Shown: positions 52,317 to 62,023, numbered from the stretch's first letter. The stretch: 64,000 bases of DNA from Chloroflexota bacterium (GCA_002718415.1 PBEM01000006.1:208350-272349); one strand, 5' to 3'. Notes: generated by a model from the letters alone, not told the origin. Program-made: numbers and translations.

Positions 52317-52868
52317 TTATTTCCAATTATTTTTATTTGCGATTTTATTAATAATTATTGAAGCATCCTTTAAGTTTTTACATGTAAAATTTTGGCCAAA
52401 ATTTAATTTTTTTGAAGATATAAGTATTGTGGGAATTTTTGCATTTATTCCAGTCTGAATATCACTTTTTTTATCTCCAATCATTATTGATTTTGTTAGT
52501 GGAATATTAAATTTTTTTGCAGCTAAAATTAGATTTAATATTTTTGGTTTTCTGCATTTACACTGATCTTTTTCTAAGTGAGGACAAATATATATTTCAT
52601 CAATTATTTTATTTTTATCATTGATTCGTTTTAGTAATTCTGTATTAAAATTATTTACTTCTTCAATATCAAAAAAACCTCTATTTATTCCAGACTGATT
52701 GGATATTATTGTTATTACTGCTCCAGATTTTTTAATTTTATTTAAACCTTCTTTCGAATTAGGCAATAATTCTAATTGGGAAATTTTGTGTGGATATCCT
52801 ACATCTTCTACGATTGTTCCGTCTCTATCAATAAAAACGATGAACGAATATTTATTATGATTTATCAT
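52317..52868 (-). CDS. gmhB: D-glycero-beta-D-manno-heptose-1,7-bisphosphate 7-phosphatase-like HAD phosphatase
   Basis: FIDRDGTIVEDVGYP, ISNQSGINRG, CPHLEKDQCKCRKP (Cys-rich zinc loop), MIGDKKSDIQTG. Confidence 0.88.
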   Translation of the reverse strand: MINHNKYSFIVFIDRDGTIVEDVGYPHKISQLELLPNSKEGLNKIKKSGAVITIISNQSGINRGFFDIEEVNNFNTELLKRINDKNKIIDEIYICPHLEKDQCKCRKPKILNLILAAKKFNIPLTKSIMIGDKKSDIQTGINAKIPTILISSKKLNFGQNFTCKNLKDASIIINKIANKNNWK

Positions 52869-52915
52869 ATTAACAATTGTTATAAAAGAGATTTATCTTT
52901 TTAGGGGAATCAATT

Positions 52916-54460
52916 TTGAGTAATCTGACTGAAGATCGAAAGAAAATACTTTCACTTGAAGAATTAAATAAATTATTAGGTGATTTAAAATTTAGTAACA
53001 AAACTATTGCTCATTGTCATGGAGTTTTTGATCTTTTACATATTGGTCATATAAGACATCTAAAAGAAGCATCTGAATTAGCTGATATATTGATAGTAAG
53101 TATAACTTCAGATAGATTTGTAAATAAAGGGATAAATAGACCTGAATTTAATTTTAATTTACGTGCGGAAGTAATAAGTTCATTAAGTTTTATTGATTTT
53201 GTTATTATAAGTGATTTTCCTACAGCGATAGAGATGATTTCAATAATTAAACCAAATTATTATGTTAAAGGCCCAGATTATTCAGATGATTCAAAAGATA
53301 TATCTGGTGGAATTATTGAAGAAAAGAGAAAAGTGGAATCTTATGGAGGTAAGATATATTTTACTAAAGACATCCAACATAGTTCATCAAATCTTTTAAA
53401 TAAATATTTCAGCAAACTATCTGATGAAACTATTATAGAAATCAATAAAATTAAATCTCGATTATCTTTTGAAAATATATATAATGAAATTGAAAAAATG
53501 AACAAGTTATCTGTGCTTGTTATAGGGGAAGCTATTATTGATGAATATCAATATTGTTCTGCTATCGGAAAATCTAGTAAAAGTCCTACTTTAGCCGTTA
53601 AATTAGATCATTCTGAATTATCTTTAGGAGGAAGTTTATCTATCGCTAAACACGTTGAGGATTTTATCAATAATGTTTCAGTTATTTCTACAGTAGGGGA
53701 TGATTACTATTCTAGAGAATTTATTCCTAAAAAAATTAGTCCTAATTTAGATTTAAATTTAGTCATATCAAAAGACCAAAAAACTATACTAAAAAGAAGA
53801 TTTGTGGAAACTTATTTTTTTCATAAGCTTTTAGAGGTTTATGATTCTACAGGTTGTAATTTAAGTAAATCAGAAAATAAATATTTATTAGATATATTAG
53901 AAAGATTGATTTCCAAATATGATATTGTATTAGTTTCAGACTTTGGACATAAAATGATGTCTAATGAAATAATAGACATAGTACAAAATTCTTCGAAATT
54001 TCTTTCAGTAAATGTTCAAATGAATGCAGCTAATACAGGTTTTAATACACTATCAAAATATTCTAAAGCAGATTATGTTTCTATTACCGAATCAGAATTA
54101 AGATTAGATTATAGAGATAAAGATTCGTATGTTAATGATTTAATTAATGATGCAGCCGATAGATTAGGTACAAATCTATTTTCAGTAACTCGAGGTAGTT
54201 TGGGGTCTATAGTTCATTCAAAGATTGATGGTATTTATAGTATTCCAGCTTTAATAAATAGTAATGATGTAATAGATAGAGTAGGTGCTGGCGATGCATA
54301 TTTTGCAATTACTTCAGTATTAGCTTCTTTGAAACCTCATCCTGAAATGCTTGGTTTATTAGGGAATATGTCAGCAGCTTATGCTACGCGTATAGTAAGT
54401 AATAATAAATCGATCAATAAATTAGAAATAATTAAATCAATAGAATCTTTATTAAAATAA
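52916..54460 (+). CDS. Bifunctional cytidylyltransferase-like (N-term) / PfkB sugar kinase (C-term)
   Basis: AHCHGVFDLLHIGHIRHL (HxGH nucleotidyltransferase) followed by LSLGGSLSIAKH...DRVGAGDAYFAI (PfkB catalytic motif). Confidence 0.87.
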   Translation: MSNLTEDRKKILSLEELNKLLGDLKFSNKTIAHCHGVFDLLHIGHIRHLKEASELADILIVSITSDRFVNKGINRPEFNFNLRAEVISSLSFIDFVIISDFPTAIEMISIIKPNYYVKGPDYSDDSKDISGGIIEEKRKVESYGGKIYFTKDIQHSSSNLLNKYFSKLSDETIIEINKIKSRLSFENIYNEIEKMNKLSVLVIGEAIIDEYQYCSAIGKSSKSPTLAVKLDHSELSLGGSLSIAKHVEDFINNVSVISTVGDDYYSREFIPKKISPNLDLNLVISKDQKTILKRRFVETYFFHKLLEVYDSTGCNLSKSENKYLLDILERLISKYDIVLVSDFGHKMMSNEIIDIVQNSSKFLSVNVQMNAANTGFNTLSKYSKADYVSITESELRLDYRDKDSYVNDLINDAADRLGTNLFSVTRGSLGSIVHSKIDGIYSIPALINSNDVIDRVGAGDAYFAITSVLASLKPHPEMLGLLGNMSAAYATRIVSNNKSINKLEIIKSIESLLK

Positions 54461-54470
54461 ATTATTAAAA

Positions 54471-55040
54471 ATGAAAAAAATTAGTCTAATCAAATATGCT
54501 TCAGATATAAATGAAGTAATAAATAATTTATTAGTTACTGATAACAATGGTGATAAGTTATCAATAAATCATGGCTGTGATCGATTTATTGAATTAGTAA
54601 AAAAAGTCAGAGAAGACAGAAAAAAAATTATTATTATTGCTAACGGTGGAAGTGTTAGTACCGCTTCTCATTTTCAAAATGATTTAGTTAAAGCTTGTAA
54701 TGTAAGAGCTCTTATATATTCTGATCAACCACTACTAACAGCATTGGCAAATGATTTAGGTTATGAACATATTTATGATGTTCCATTTAAATTATGGATA
54801 GATAAAGATGATTTATTAATCATAATTAGCTCTTCAGGAGAATCAAAAAATTTAATTAATGTATCTAATTATGCGCAAGATAAAGAAATTAAAATTATCA
54901 CTCTAACAGGATTTAAATCTGATAATTATATAAGAAATCAAGGCGACATTAATTTTTATTTAGATTCTTATAGTTATGGGATAGTTGAAAATGCTCATGC
55001 TATTATCACTCATTTTATTACGGATAAAATAAAGGATTAG
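54471..55040 (+). CDS. gmhA: SIS-domain phosphoheptose isomerase-like protein
   Basis: IIIANGGSVSTASHFQNDLVKA...IIISSSGESKNLINV. Confidence 0.8.
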   Translation: MKKISLIKYASDINEVINNLLVTDNNGDKLSINHGCDRFIELVKKVREDRKKIIIIANGGSVSTASHFQNDLVKACNVRALIYSDQPLLTALANDLGYEHIYDVPFKLWIDKDDLLIIISSSGESKNLINVSNYAQDKEIKIITLTGFKSDNYIRNQGDINFYLDSYSYGIVENAHAIITHFITDKIKD

Positions 55041-55045
55041 TATAA

Positions 55046-56146
55046 TTGCTATCTTCAAAATTAAAAAAGATTATTCCTACTCCTATAAAAATTTTAAAAA
55101 GAAAAACTTTCAATTATTTTGAGAATAATTTTATTAGTACTTATGGAAGTAAAGATAAAGATCTTTTTATTGGACCTTGGCTGGGTGATGTAGGAAAAGA
55201 ATTAATGTATTGGATTCCATATGTTCGTAAAATGAACAAAGATGGGAAATTATTATTTAGGAAAGCTTATGCTGTTTCTAGAGGTGGGGTGGAAGAATGG
55301 TATGGAGGTTTAGCAGATGGTTATGTAGAGATTCTTGATCATATTGATACAAATTTTTATAGACAACCTTTTGAAATTCAACAAAATAGAAATTCGGGTA
55401 AAGAAGTACCTGAGGTTTCTAATTTTGGAAATGAAGGTCAAAATCAGTTTAAAATATCCGATATAGAAAGGAAAATAATTTCTGATTATGCTTTAAAAAA
55501 TAATATTAGTAAATATGAGATTTTTCATCCTTCAGTTATGTGGAAAAATTCTAGAGATAGATTAATTAGAGATGGTAGAGTTTTGTCATTACAAGAAATA
55601 GATGCGATAAATTATTGGGAAAAATGTAATAGAACTACAGAAAAATATTCAAAAATAGTAGATAAATTAGATTTACCCGATAAATTTATCGCTTCAAAAT
55701 TTTATTTTCACCCTACAAATCTTTTAGAAACAGAAGAAAATAAAATTCATATTAATAAATATATTAATAAATTATCTAAAACACAAAAAATTGTTGATCT
55801 TTCCGCTCCTCTTTCAGTTGATGAATCAATACCACACATATTAGATCATGATAATAAAAATATTATAAATGTACCCATAATTTCTCAAGATAATATAAAT
55901 TTAGGGATTCAAACTGAAATAATTAGGAGATCTGAAGGATTTGTTGGCACATGGGGAGGTGTAAGTGTTTTACCTGCTTTACTGGGCAAACCTCATATAG
56001 GTTTTTTTTCTGGACACGTCAGAGATATTCATCCTGATTATTGTTATCATAATTTATTGTTCACATATTTATATGAAGAATTAAATGACGTTCCTATAAA
56101 ACTTATAGATATAAAAAAATCAGATTTATTAGGAAATTTATTTTAG
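55046..56146 (+). CDS. Hypothetical protein of surface-glycan locus, possible glycosyltransferase
   Basis: 366 aa; IGPWLGDVGKELMYWIPYVRKM N-terminus and SEGFVGTWGGVSVLPALLGKPHIGFFSG C-terminus; TTG start. Confidence 0.6.
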   Translation: MLSSKLKKIIPTPIKILKRKTFNYFENNFISTYGSKDKDLFIGPWLGDVGKELMYWIPYVRKMNKDGKLLFRKAYAVSRGGVEEWYGGLADGYVEILDHIDTNFYRQPFEIQQNRNSGKEVPEVSNFGNEGQNQFKISDIERKIISDYALKNNISKYEIFHPSVMWKNSRDRLIRDGRVLSLQEIDAINYWEKCNRTTEKYSKIVDKLDLPDKFIASKFYFHPTNLLETEENKIHINKYINKLSKTQKIVDLSAPLSVDESIPHILDHDNKNIINVPIISQDNINLGIQTEIIRRSEGFVGTWGGVSVLPALLGKPHIGFFSGHVRDIHPDYCYHNLLFTYLYEELNDVPIKLIDIKKSDLLGNLF

Positions 56147-56159
56147 ATAGATAAAAAAA

Positions 56160-57221
56160 CTAAAAAGGTCCTTTGAACCAATTTCCAGGGACATCATGTT
56201 TGAAATCATCAAATTTTTCAGGTAAATTAATTTTTTTAGATAACATTACGGATATTTCTTTTATAATTTCATTAGATTTCGGGTAAAAATTTTCTGTGAG
56301 TCCTGGACTTGTAGGTACCGGGAAATCCGGTAAGGTGATTCTTCTTGGAGATTGTTTTAATTTAGAAAAACATTCTTCAACAACGAAAGTTATTATTTCT
56401 GAAGATACTGATGCAAATCTGTTAGCGGTATCTAGAACTAAAAGATTGCCAGTTTTATTAACGGAAGAAATAATTGCTTTTGAATCAATTGGTTTAATAC
56501 TTCTTAGATCTATTAATTCACAGGATATATTATGTTCTGATAAGAGTTCAATAATTCTAATTACTTCTATTGTCATATATGACATACTCACAATCGTAAT
56601 ATCATTCCCTTTGTTAATGACATTTGCTTTGCCTATAGGTATTCTATAGTCTCCCTCAGGAACTATTCCGATTTGATTGTAGAGCCATCTATGTTCTATA
56701 AAAATCACTGGATCATTGTCAAAAATACTTGATAATAATAATCCTTTAGCATCATATGACGTACTTGGCATAATGACTTTTAATCCAGGAATATGAGAAA
56801 ATAATGCTTGTAAATTTTGTGAATGTGTTGGACCTTGCCCCCAACCTCTACCGACTATTAAGCGATTAGTAATAGGTACTGTATTCGCACCGTTAAACAT
56901 GTAATGCCATTTTGCTGCATTATTAATAATTTGATCTAATGTTAAAAGTGAAAAATCTGTTCTCTGATGTATAACTACAGGCCTAATTCCATCCATTGCA
57001 GCCCCTATAGCTATTCCAGTATTGGCATTTTCTGATGTGGGAGGATCTATTACCCTATCAGAACCATATTTTTCTTTTAATCCTAGAGTTGTCCCAAATA
57101 TTCCTCTAGGATCTGTTGCTCCTAATCCTAAACAAATTACATTATCATCAATAGACATAGCTGTATTTAAAGCATCATTAATTGCTTCTACGAAAGTAAT
57201 TTCTTTATTTTTTTTATTCAT
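56160..57221 (-). CDS. 2-oxoacid dehydrogenase-type E1 beta subunit
   Basis: TFVEAINDALNTAM, FGTTLGL, PPTSENANTGIAIGAAM, transketolase-like beta architecture. Confidence 0.88.
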   Translation of the reverse strand: MNKKNKEITFVEAINDALNTAMSIDDNVICLGLGATDPRGIFGTTLGLKEKYGSDRVIDPPTSENANTGIAIGAAMDGIRPVVIHQRTDFSLLTLDQIINNAAKWHYMFNGANTVPITNRLIVGRGWGQGPTHSQNLQALFSHIPGLKVIMPSTSYDAKGLLLSSIFDNDPVIFIEHRWLYNQIGIVPEGDYRIPIGKANVINKGNDITIVSMSYMTIEVIRIIELLSEHNISCELIDLRSIKPIDSKAIISSVNKTGNLLVLDTANRFASVSSEIITFVVEECFSKLKQSPRRITLPDFPVPTSPGLTENFYPKSNEIIKEISVMLSKKINLPEKFDDFKHDVPGNWFKGPF

Positions 57222-58183
57222 AATTTTTCTGAATATAAATTTTCATATGCTTCTTCCTGATTAGGAAAATTAGATTCTTCAGCGAATTTAAAAGCATTTT
57301 TTGTTAGAGTCTTTAGATTTTTTAGGATGGTATGTTTCTTTAATTTTATTAATTCGGGATATTTTTTTTCTAAAATTATTATAGGATCATTTTCTCTACT
57401 TTTTTTAATGTCATTAATAGTCCTATAACCAAGTTCATCATCATAATTAGGGCCACAATGTTCGAGCCATCTATAAGTATGTAATTCAAGAAATTTAGGT
57501 CCTTCTCCTTTTTTTATTTTATTTACAAGTTGTGCTGTTTTTTCTTGTACAGCAATAACATCATTACCATCACATTCGGAAGAGTCTATTCCTAATCCTG
57601 AAACCATTTCAAAAATTTTTCTATTTTGAGGCTGTCTTTCTGATAAATGCGTAAAGCACGAAAATTGATTATTTTCACATACGAATAGAACTGGTAAGTT
57701 TTTCAATATTGCAAAATTTACAGATTCATAAAAAACACCTTCTTCTATAGCTGCATCTCCAAAGAATATACATGTAATATTTTCACTATGTTTTAGTTTT
57801 TGAGAGAATGATAAACCGACACCTACCGGTATAGTACCTGCTACTATTGCCGTACTTCCCATAAATCCTACATTGGTATCAATTAAATGCATTGATCCTC
57901 CCTTTCCACCTGAACAACCTGTTTCTTTACCGTATATTTCAGCTATCAATTTCTTTATATTTCCACCTTTAGCAATATAATGATGGTGAGCTCTATGACC
58001 TGAAACAGCATAATCATTTTTATTAAGAGAGGCGCAAACTCCCACAGCTGCAGCTTCTTGTCCAATAGCTATATGTGTTGGGCAACGCATTTTTTCTTCG
58101 GAATACCGATATGAAATCTCTTCTTCGATTAATCGTATTTTTAAAAGTTCTTCGTAAAGTCTTTCAACAAGGGTTATATTCAT
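57218..58183 (-). CDS. Thiamine-pyrophosphate-dependent dehydrogenase E1 alpha subunit
   Basis: GHRAHHHYIAKG, GGKGGSMH, GDAAIEEGVFYESVNFAILKNLPVLFVCENN (TPP motif). Confidence 0.92.
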   Translation of the reverse strand: MNITLVERLYEELLKIRLIEEEISYRYSEEKMRCPTHIAIGQEAAAVGVCASLNKNDYAVSGHRAHHHYIAKGGNIKKLIAEIYGKETGCSGGKGGSMHLIDTNVGFMGSTAIVAGTIPVGVGLSFSQKLKHSENITCIFFGDAAIEEGVFYESVNFAILKNLPVLFVCENNQFSCFTHLSERQPQNRKIFEMVSGLGIDSSECDGNDVIAVQEKTAQLVNKIKKGEGPKFLELHTYRWLEHCGPNYDDELGYRTINDIKKSRENDPIIILEKKYPELIKLKKHTILKNLKTLTKNAFKFAEESNFPNQEEAYENLYSEKL

Positions 58184-58258
58184 GATTTAATTGTATAACA
58201 GTTTAGTTTTAATTTTTTTTATCAAGTAACATTTTATATGGAAACTAATATCCTTTTT

Positions 58259-58335
58259 GCGCTTGTAGCTCAGTTGGATAGAGTGCAGCCCTGCGAAGGC
58301 TGAGGTCGTGGGTTCGAATCCCGCCAAGCGCGCCA
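58259..58335 (+). tRNA. tRNA-Arg (GCG anticodon), CCA encoded
   Basis: Acceptor GCGCTTG/CAAGCGC, D-stem GCTC/GAGT, anticodon stem CAGCC/GGCTG with loop CTGCGAA, T-loop TTCGAAT. Confidence 0.92.
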
Positions 58336-58352
58336 ACTTTTAGGAAGATAAT

Positions 58353-59624
58353 ATGAATATAGCGAAATATTTTAGAATCTTAATTTTTTGGATAGGTCTT
58401 TTTTTTGTAGAATTAGTTCTATTATTTGTAATTATTGAATATTCTGGTATTTTTAATTTAACTAGATCAATTTATAGAATATCTATTGGTTATGAAGAGG
58501 CCCAGGATAAAAAATATCAGGATATAATTGAATATTATGGAAAAGATTATTCTCAATCTATAAATCCGATATCTGTTCATCCATATGAACCATTCAATAT
58601 TCAATATATTCATCCATTTTTTTTATTTTCTTCCGCATGGAGAGATAAACAAATTCAAATAACAAATAACTCTGTAGTTTCAGTTGAACCTGATGGATTT
58701 AGACCTTCTTATGATAATTTATCTTCATCAAAAGGGATTATTTTAGGGGGTTCTACAGCTTTTGGAGGAGGTGCTACAAGTGATTTAAATACTATTTCTA
58801 GTGTACTAAATCTTAAGCAAAGCTCTATTAATTTTAGAAATAGAGCTATACAGAGTTGGAATAGTCATCAAGAGCTAATTTCTTTAGTAAAAAGCATAAA
58901 TAACGAGGATGAGTATGTAATTTCCTTGACTGGATTTAATGATCTTGTTAATGGATGGGCTATTAAGTGTACCGATGAAGAATTACCATTAGATGCTCAA
59001 CATGATTTTTTACTTGTAGAAAAAGTTATTGGAGATATTAAAGATTTTCATACGTATACAAATTTTTCAGAAGTAGTAAGAACTTATTTACCAAAAACCC
59101 ATAGATTAGCAGTTAAAATCAATCAACATTTCTTTAATGATGGGAATATTAAAATTACTAGTTTCTGCGATTTAGAAGATCAAGATTTTTTTGATATAGC
59201 AGAAACTTTTATTGAAAATCAATTAAGGATGGTAAAAATTTCTGAATCTTATGGAGCAAATTTTTATACTGTTATTCAACCTAACGCTCATTTACATAAT
59301 ATTCCCTCTTCTCTCGTTGATTTTTCAGATCAATCTAAGGAGATTACATATAATTTAAATGGGGATTTGTACACTCTGTATGCGAATACATATAACCCTT
59401 TAGATGATTCTGAATATGATCCTAGATTATTAAACTACTCGGAGAAATATTTTTCTATAATTTTAAAATCTGATTATTGTAAAAATTACTGTATTGATGC
59501 TACCAATATTTTTGATAATCAAAATGAACCACTTTCAAATTTTCTAATAGATGCAGTTCACTTAAAAGATTCAGGAACTGAAACGTTAGTAGATTATTTA
59601 TTAGAAAATATTAATATTAAGTAA
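58353..59624 (+). CDS. SGNH/GDSL hydrolase-like membrane-anchored protein
   Basis: N-terminal TM helix; GIILGGSTAFGGG, SLTGFNDLV, and C-terminal DAVHLKDSGTE (DxxH). Confidence 0.72.
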   Translation: MNIAKYFRILIFWIGLFFVELVLLFVIIEYSGIFNLTRSIYRISIGYEEAQDKKYQDIIEYYGKDYSQSINPISVHPYEPFNIQYIHPFFLFSSAWRDKQIQITNNSVVSVEPDGFRPSYDNLSSSKGIILGGSTAFGGGATSDLNTISSVLNLKQSSINFRNRAIQSWNSHQELISLVKSINNEDEYVISLTGFNDLVNGWAIKCTDEELPLDAQHDFLLVEKVIGDIKDFHTYTNFSEVVRTYLPKTHRLAVKINQHFFNDGNIKITSFCDLEDQDFFDIAETFIENQLRMVKISESYGANFYTVIQPNAHLHNIPSSLVDFSDQSKEITYNLNGDLYTLYANTYNPLDDSEYDPRLLNYSEKYFSIILKSDYCKNYCIDATNIFDNQNEPLSNFLIDAVHLKDSGTETLVDYLLENINIK

Positions 59625-59626
59625 TA

Positions 59627-60778
59627 ATGAAACAAAATCACCATAATTATTTACCAGATCAGTACAAATCCACAGACGATTTAAAAATAAATCATAATTA
59701 TCTTAAAGAACAATTTTCGGATTCAGATGAGATATTTAATGAGATTAAGACTTTAGTTAGAACGGGTGATTTTACTTTAGGAAAAGTTGTTGATGAATTT
59801 GAAATAGAATTTTCTAAGGTTACTAAAACTAAATTTTGTGTAGGAGTAGGAAGTGGAACTGATGCTATTTTTTTAAGTCTTAAAGCATTGGGAATTGAAG
59901 ATGGAGATGAAATTATTACATCACCTTATACTTTTTATGCAACTATAGGGGCCATTGTCACCGCTGGTGCTAGACCCGTATTTGTAGATATTGGCTACGA
60001 TTATAATATCGATGTAAAAAAAATTGAATCTGCAATTACTTCAAAGACTAGAGCTATAATTCCTGTTCATTGGTCAGGTCATTTATGTAATATGGAAAAA
60101 ATTAATCAGATTGCAACAAAACATAATTTATTAGTGGTTGAGGATGCCTGTCATGCTATTAATGCAGAAAGAAATAAATATCGTGCTGGTAATTTTAGCA
60201 ATTCAGCATGTTTTAGTATGCATCCACTAAAAAACCTGAATGTTTGGGGAGATGGAGGGGTGATAGCTACAAATTCTGAAAATCTTTATAATAAATTACT
60301 TCTATATAGGAATCATGGGTTGATTAACAGAGATATATGTGAAGTTTTTGCGTACAATTCACGGTTAGATTCTATACAAGCTATTGTAGGTAAAAATTTA
60401 TTAAGAAGAATTGATTCCATAACAAATTCTAGAATAAATAATGCAAATTATTTTGACAAGAATCTTTCTAAAATCCCGCAGATTACTATCCCACAAAGGG
60501 ATAAAAATTTTAAACAAGTTTTTCATCTATATATAATTCGAGTTGAACAAAGAGATGAGCTTCAGAAATATTTAATTAGTAATGGGATTGATGCAAAAAT
60601 TCATTATCCTTTACCAATGCATCTTCAACCTGCAAGTAAAGAATATGGATATCAAGAAGGAGATTTTCCTATTGCGGAAGAAATTTCTAAGAGTATTATT
60701 TCATTACCTGTACATGAATATATATCTAAAAATCAACAAAATGAAGTTATTGAAAAAATATTAAAATTTTATGAGTAA
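59627..60778 (+). CDS. DegT/DnrJ/EryC1/StrS-family sugar aminotransferase, paralog 1
   Basis: VGVGSGTDAIFLSLKALGI, EDACHAINAE, SACFSMHPLKNLNVWGDGG (PLP lysine). Confidence 0.94.
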   Translation: MKQNHHNYLPDQYKSTDDLKINHNYLKEQFSDSDEIFNEIKTLVRTGDFTLGKVVDEFEIEFSKVTKTKFCVGVGSGTDAIFLSLKALGIEDGDEIITSPYTFYATIGAIVTAGARPVFVDIGYDYNIDVKKIESAITSKTRAIIPVHWSGHLCNMEKINQIATKHNLLVVEDACHAINAERNKYRAGNFSNSACFSMHPLKNLNVWGDGGVIATNSENLYNKLLLYRNHGLINRDICEVFAYNSRLDSIQAIVGKNLLRRIDSITNSRINNANYFDKNLSKIPQITIPQRDKNFKQVFHLYIIRVEQRDELQKYLISNGIDAKIHYPLPMHLQPASKEYGYQEGDFPIAEEISKSIISLPVHEYISKNQQNEVIEKILKFYE

Positions 60779-61874
60779 ATATTTAAAAGTAGATTATGTT
60801 AATTTAGGGTTGCAATTTCAAAATTTAGAACAAGAAATCACAGATAAATTCGTCGAGATTTCCTCTAAAGGTTCATACGTATTGGGCGAAGAGCTTAAAG
60901 ATTTTGAAGAATTATTTTCTGAATATTGCGGTACTAGTTATGCTGTAGGAGTAGGAAATGGATCAGATGCTATTTTTTTTAGTCTACTTGCATTAGGTAT
61001 CGGAAATGGAGATGAGGTTATTACTACACCCAACTCGTTTATTGCAACAGCCTGGACTATCATTAATATCGGAGCCAAACCGGTTTTTGTAGATATTGGA
61101 GATGATTATAATATTGATCCAAATAAAATTGAATCGGCAATAACATCTAATACCAAAGCTATAATTCCAGTACATCTTACAGGTAAGATTTCTAAAATGG
61201 ATGAAATACTAGAAATTTCTAAAAAACATAATCTTTATGTAATAGAAGATTCTGCTCAAGCGGTGGGTGCAACATTAGATGATAAAAAAGCAGGTTCTTT
61301 TGGTATTACTGGTTGTTTTAGCCTACATCCATTAAAAAATTTACATGTCCATGGGGATGGAGGTATGGTTACTACAAATGATAAAAAAATATATAACTAT
61401 CTTAATAAAGTAAGAAATCATGGATTAGTTAATAGAGATGAATGTGAATTTTGGGGATATAACTCTAGATTAGATGAAATTCAGGCTGCGATAGGAAAAA
61501 TTAAATTACCATATTTAAATCAATGGAATGAAAAATCACGCAAAATAGCTTATAAATATACCGAAAACCTTATGGATAATGTTGGTGTTCCTATAGATAA
61601 AGATAATGAAAAACCCGTGTATCAAACTTATGTGATTAATACGGATTATCGTGATGTATTACAAAACCATTTACATAAATTAGGGGTAGAAACAAAAATT
61701 CATTATCCGATTCCAATTCACTTACAAGAATCGGCCAAAAAATTAGGATATTCCAAAGGAGATTTTCCGATCACTGAAAAACAATCTTCAAGAATTTTAA
61801 GTCTTCCTATTTATCCAGAAATGAGAGAAGATCAGATTGATCATGTTATTAAAAGTGTCAATGAGTTTTTTTAA
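60771..61874 (+). CDS. DegT/DnrJ/EryC1/StrS-family sugar aminotransferase, paralog 2
   Basis: VGVGNGSDAIFFSLLALGI, EDSAQAVGAT, GCFSLHPLKNLHVHGDGG; 8-bp overlap with upstream gene. Confidence 0.94.
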   Translation: MSKYLKVDYVNLGLQFQNLEQEITDKFVEISSKGSYVLGEELKDFEELFSEYCGTSYAVGVGNGSDAIFFSLLALGIGNGDEVITTPNSFIATAWTIINIGAKPVFVDIGDDYNIDPNKIESAITSNTKAIIPVHLTGKISKMDEILEISKKHNLYVIEDSAQAVGATLDDKKAGSFGITGCFSLHPLKNLHVHGDGGMVTTNDKKIYNYLNKVRNHGLVNRDECEFWGYNSRLDEIQAAIGKIKLPYLNQWNEKSRKIAYKYTENLMDNVGVPIDKDNEKPVYQTYVINTDYRDVLQNHLHKLGVETKIHYPIPIHLQESAKKLGYSKGDFPITEKQSSRILSLPIYPEMREDQIDHVIKSVNEFF

Positions 61875-61946
61875 AAAGTAATAAATTATAATTAAAATTT
61901 TTTGAATAACTGAGTATACTTAAATACCTGCTCAAATATTTTATAT

Positions 61947-62023
61947 GGGCGATTAGCTCAGCTGGCTAGAGCGCCTGTCTTACAAACAGGAGGTCATAGG
62001 TTCGACCCCTATATCGCCCACCA
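61947..62023 (+). tRNA. tRNA-Val (TAC), CCA encoded
   Basis: Acceptor GGGCGAT/ATCGCCC, anticodon stem CCTGT/ACAGG with loop CTTACAA, T-loop TTCGACC. Confidence 0.95.

Noticed and set aside
56296-57264. Plus-strand ORFs 56296-56649 and 57022-57264
   Set aside because: Antisense to the E1 beta/alpha genes.
60582-61175. ORFs 60582-60764 (+) and 60993-61175 (-)
   Set aside because: Out-of-frame or antisense within the DegT aminotransferases.
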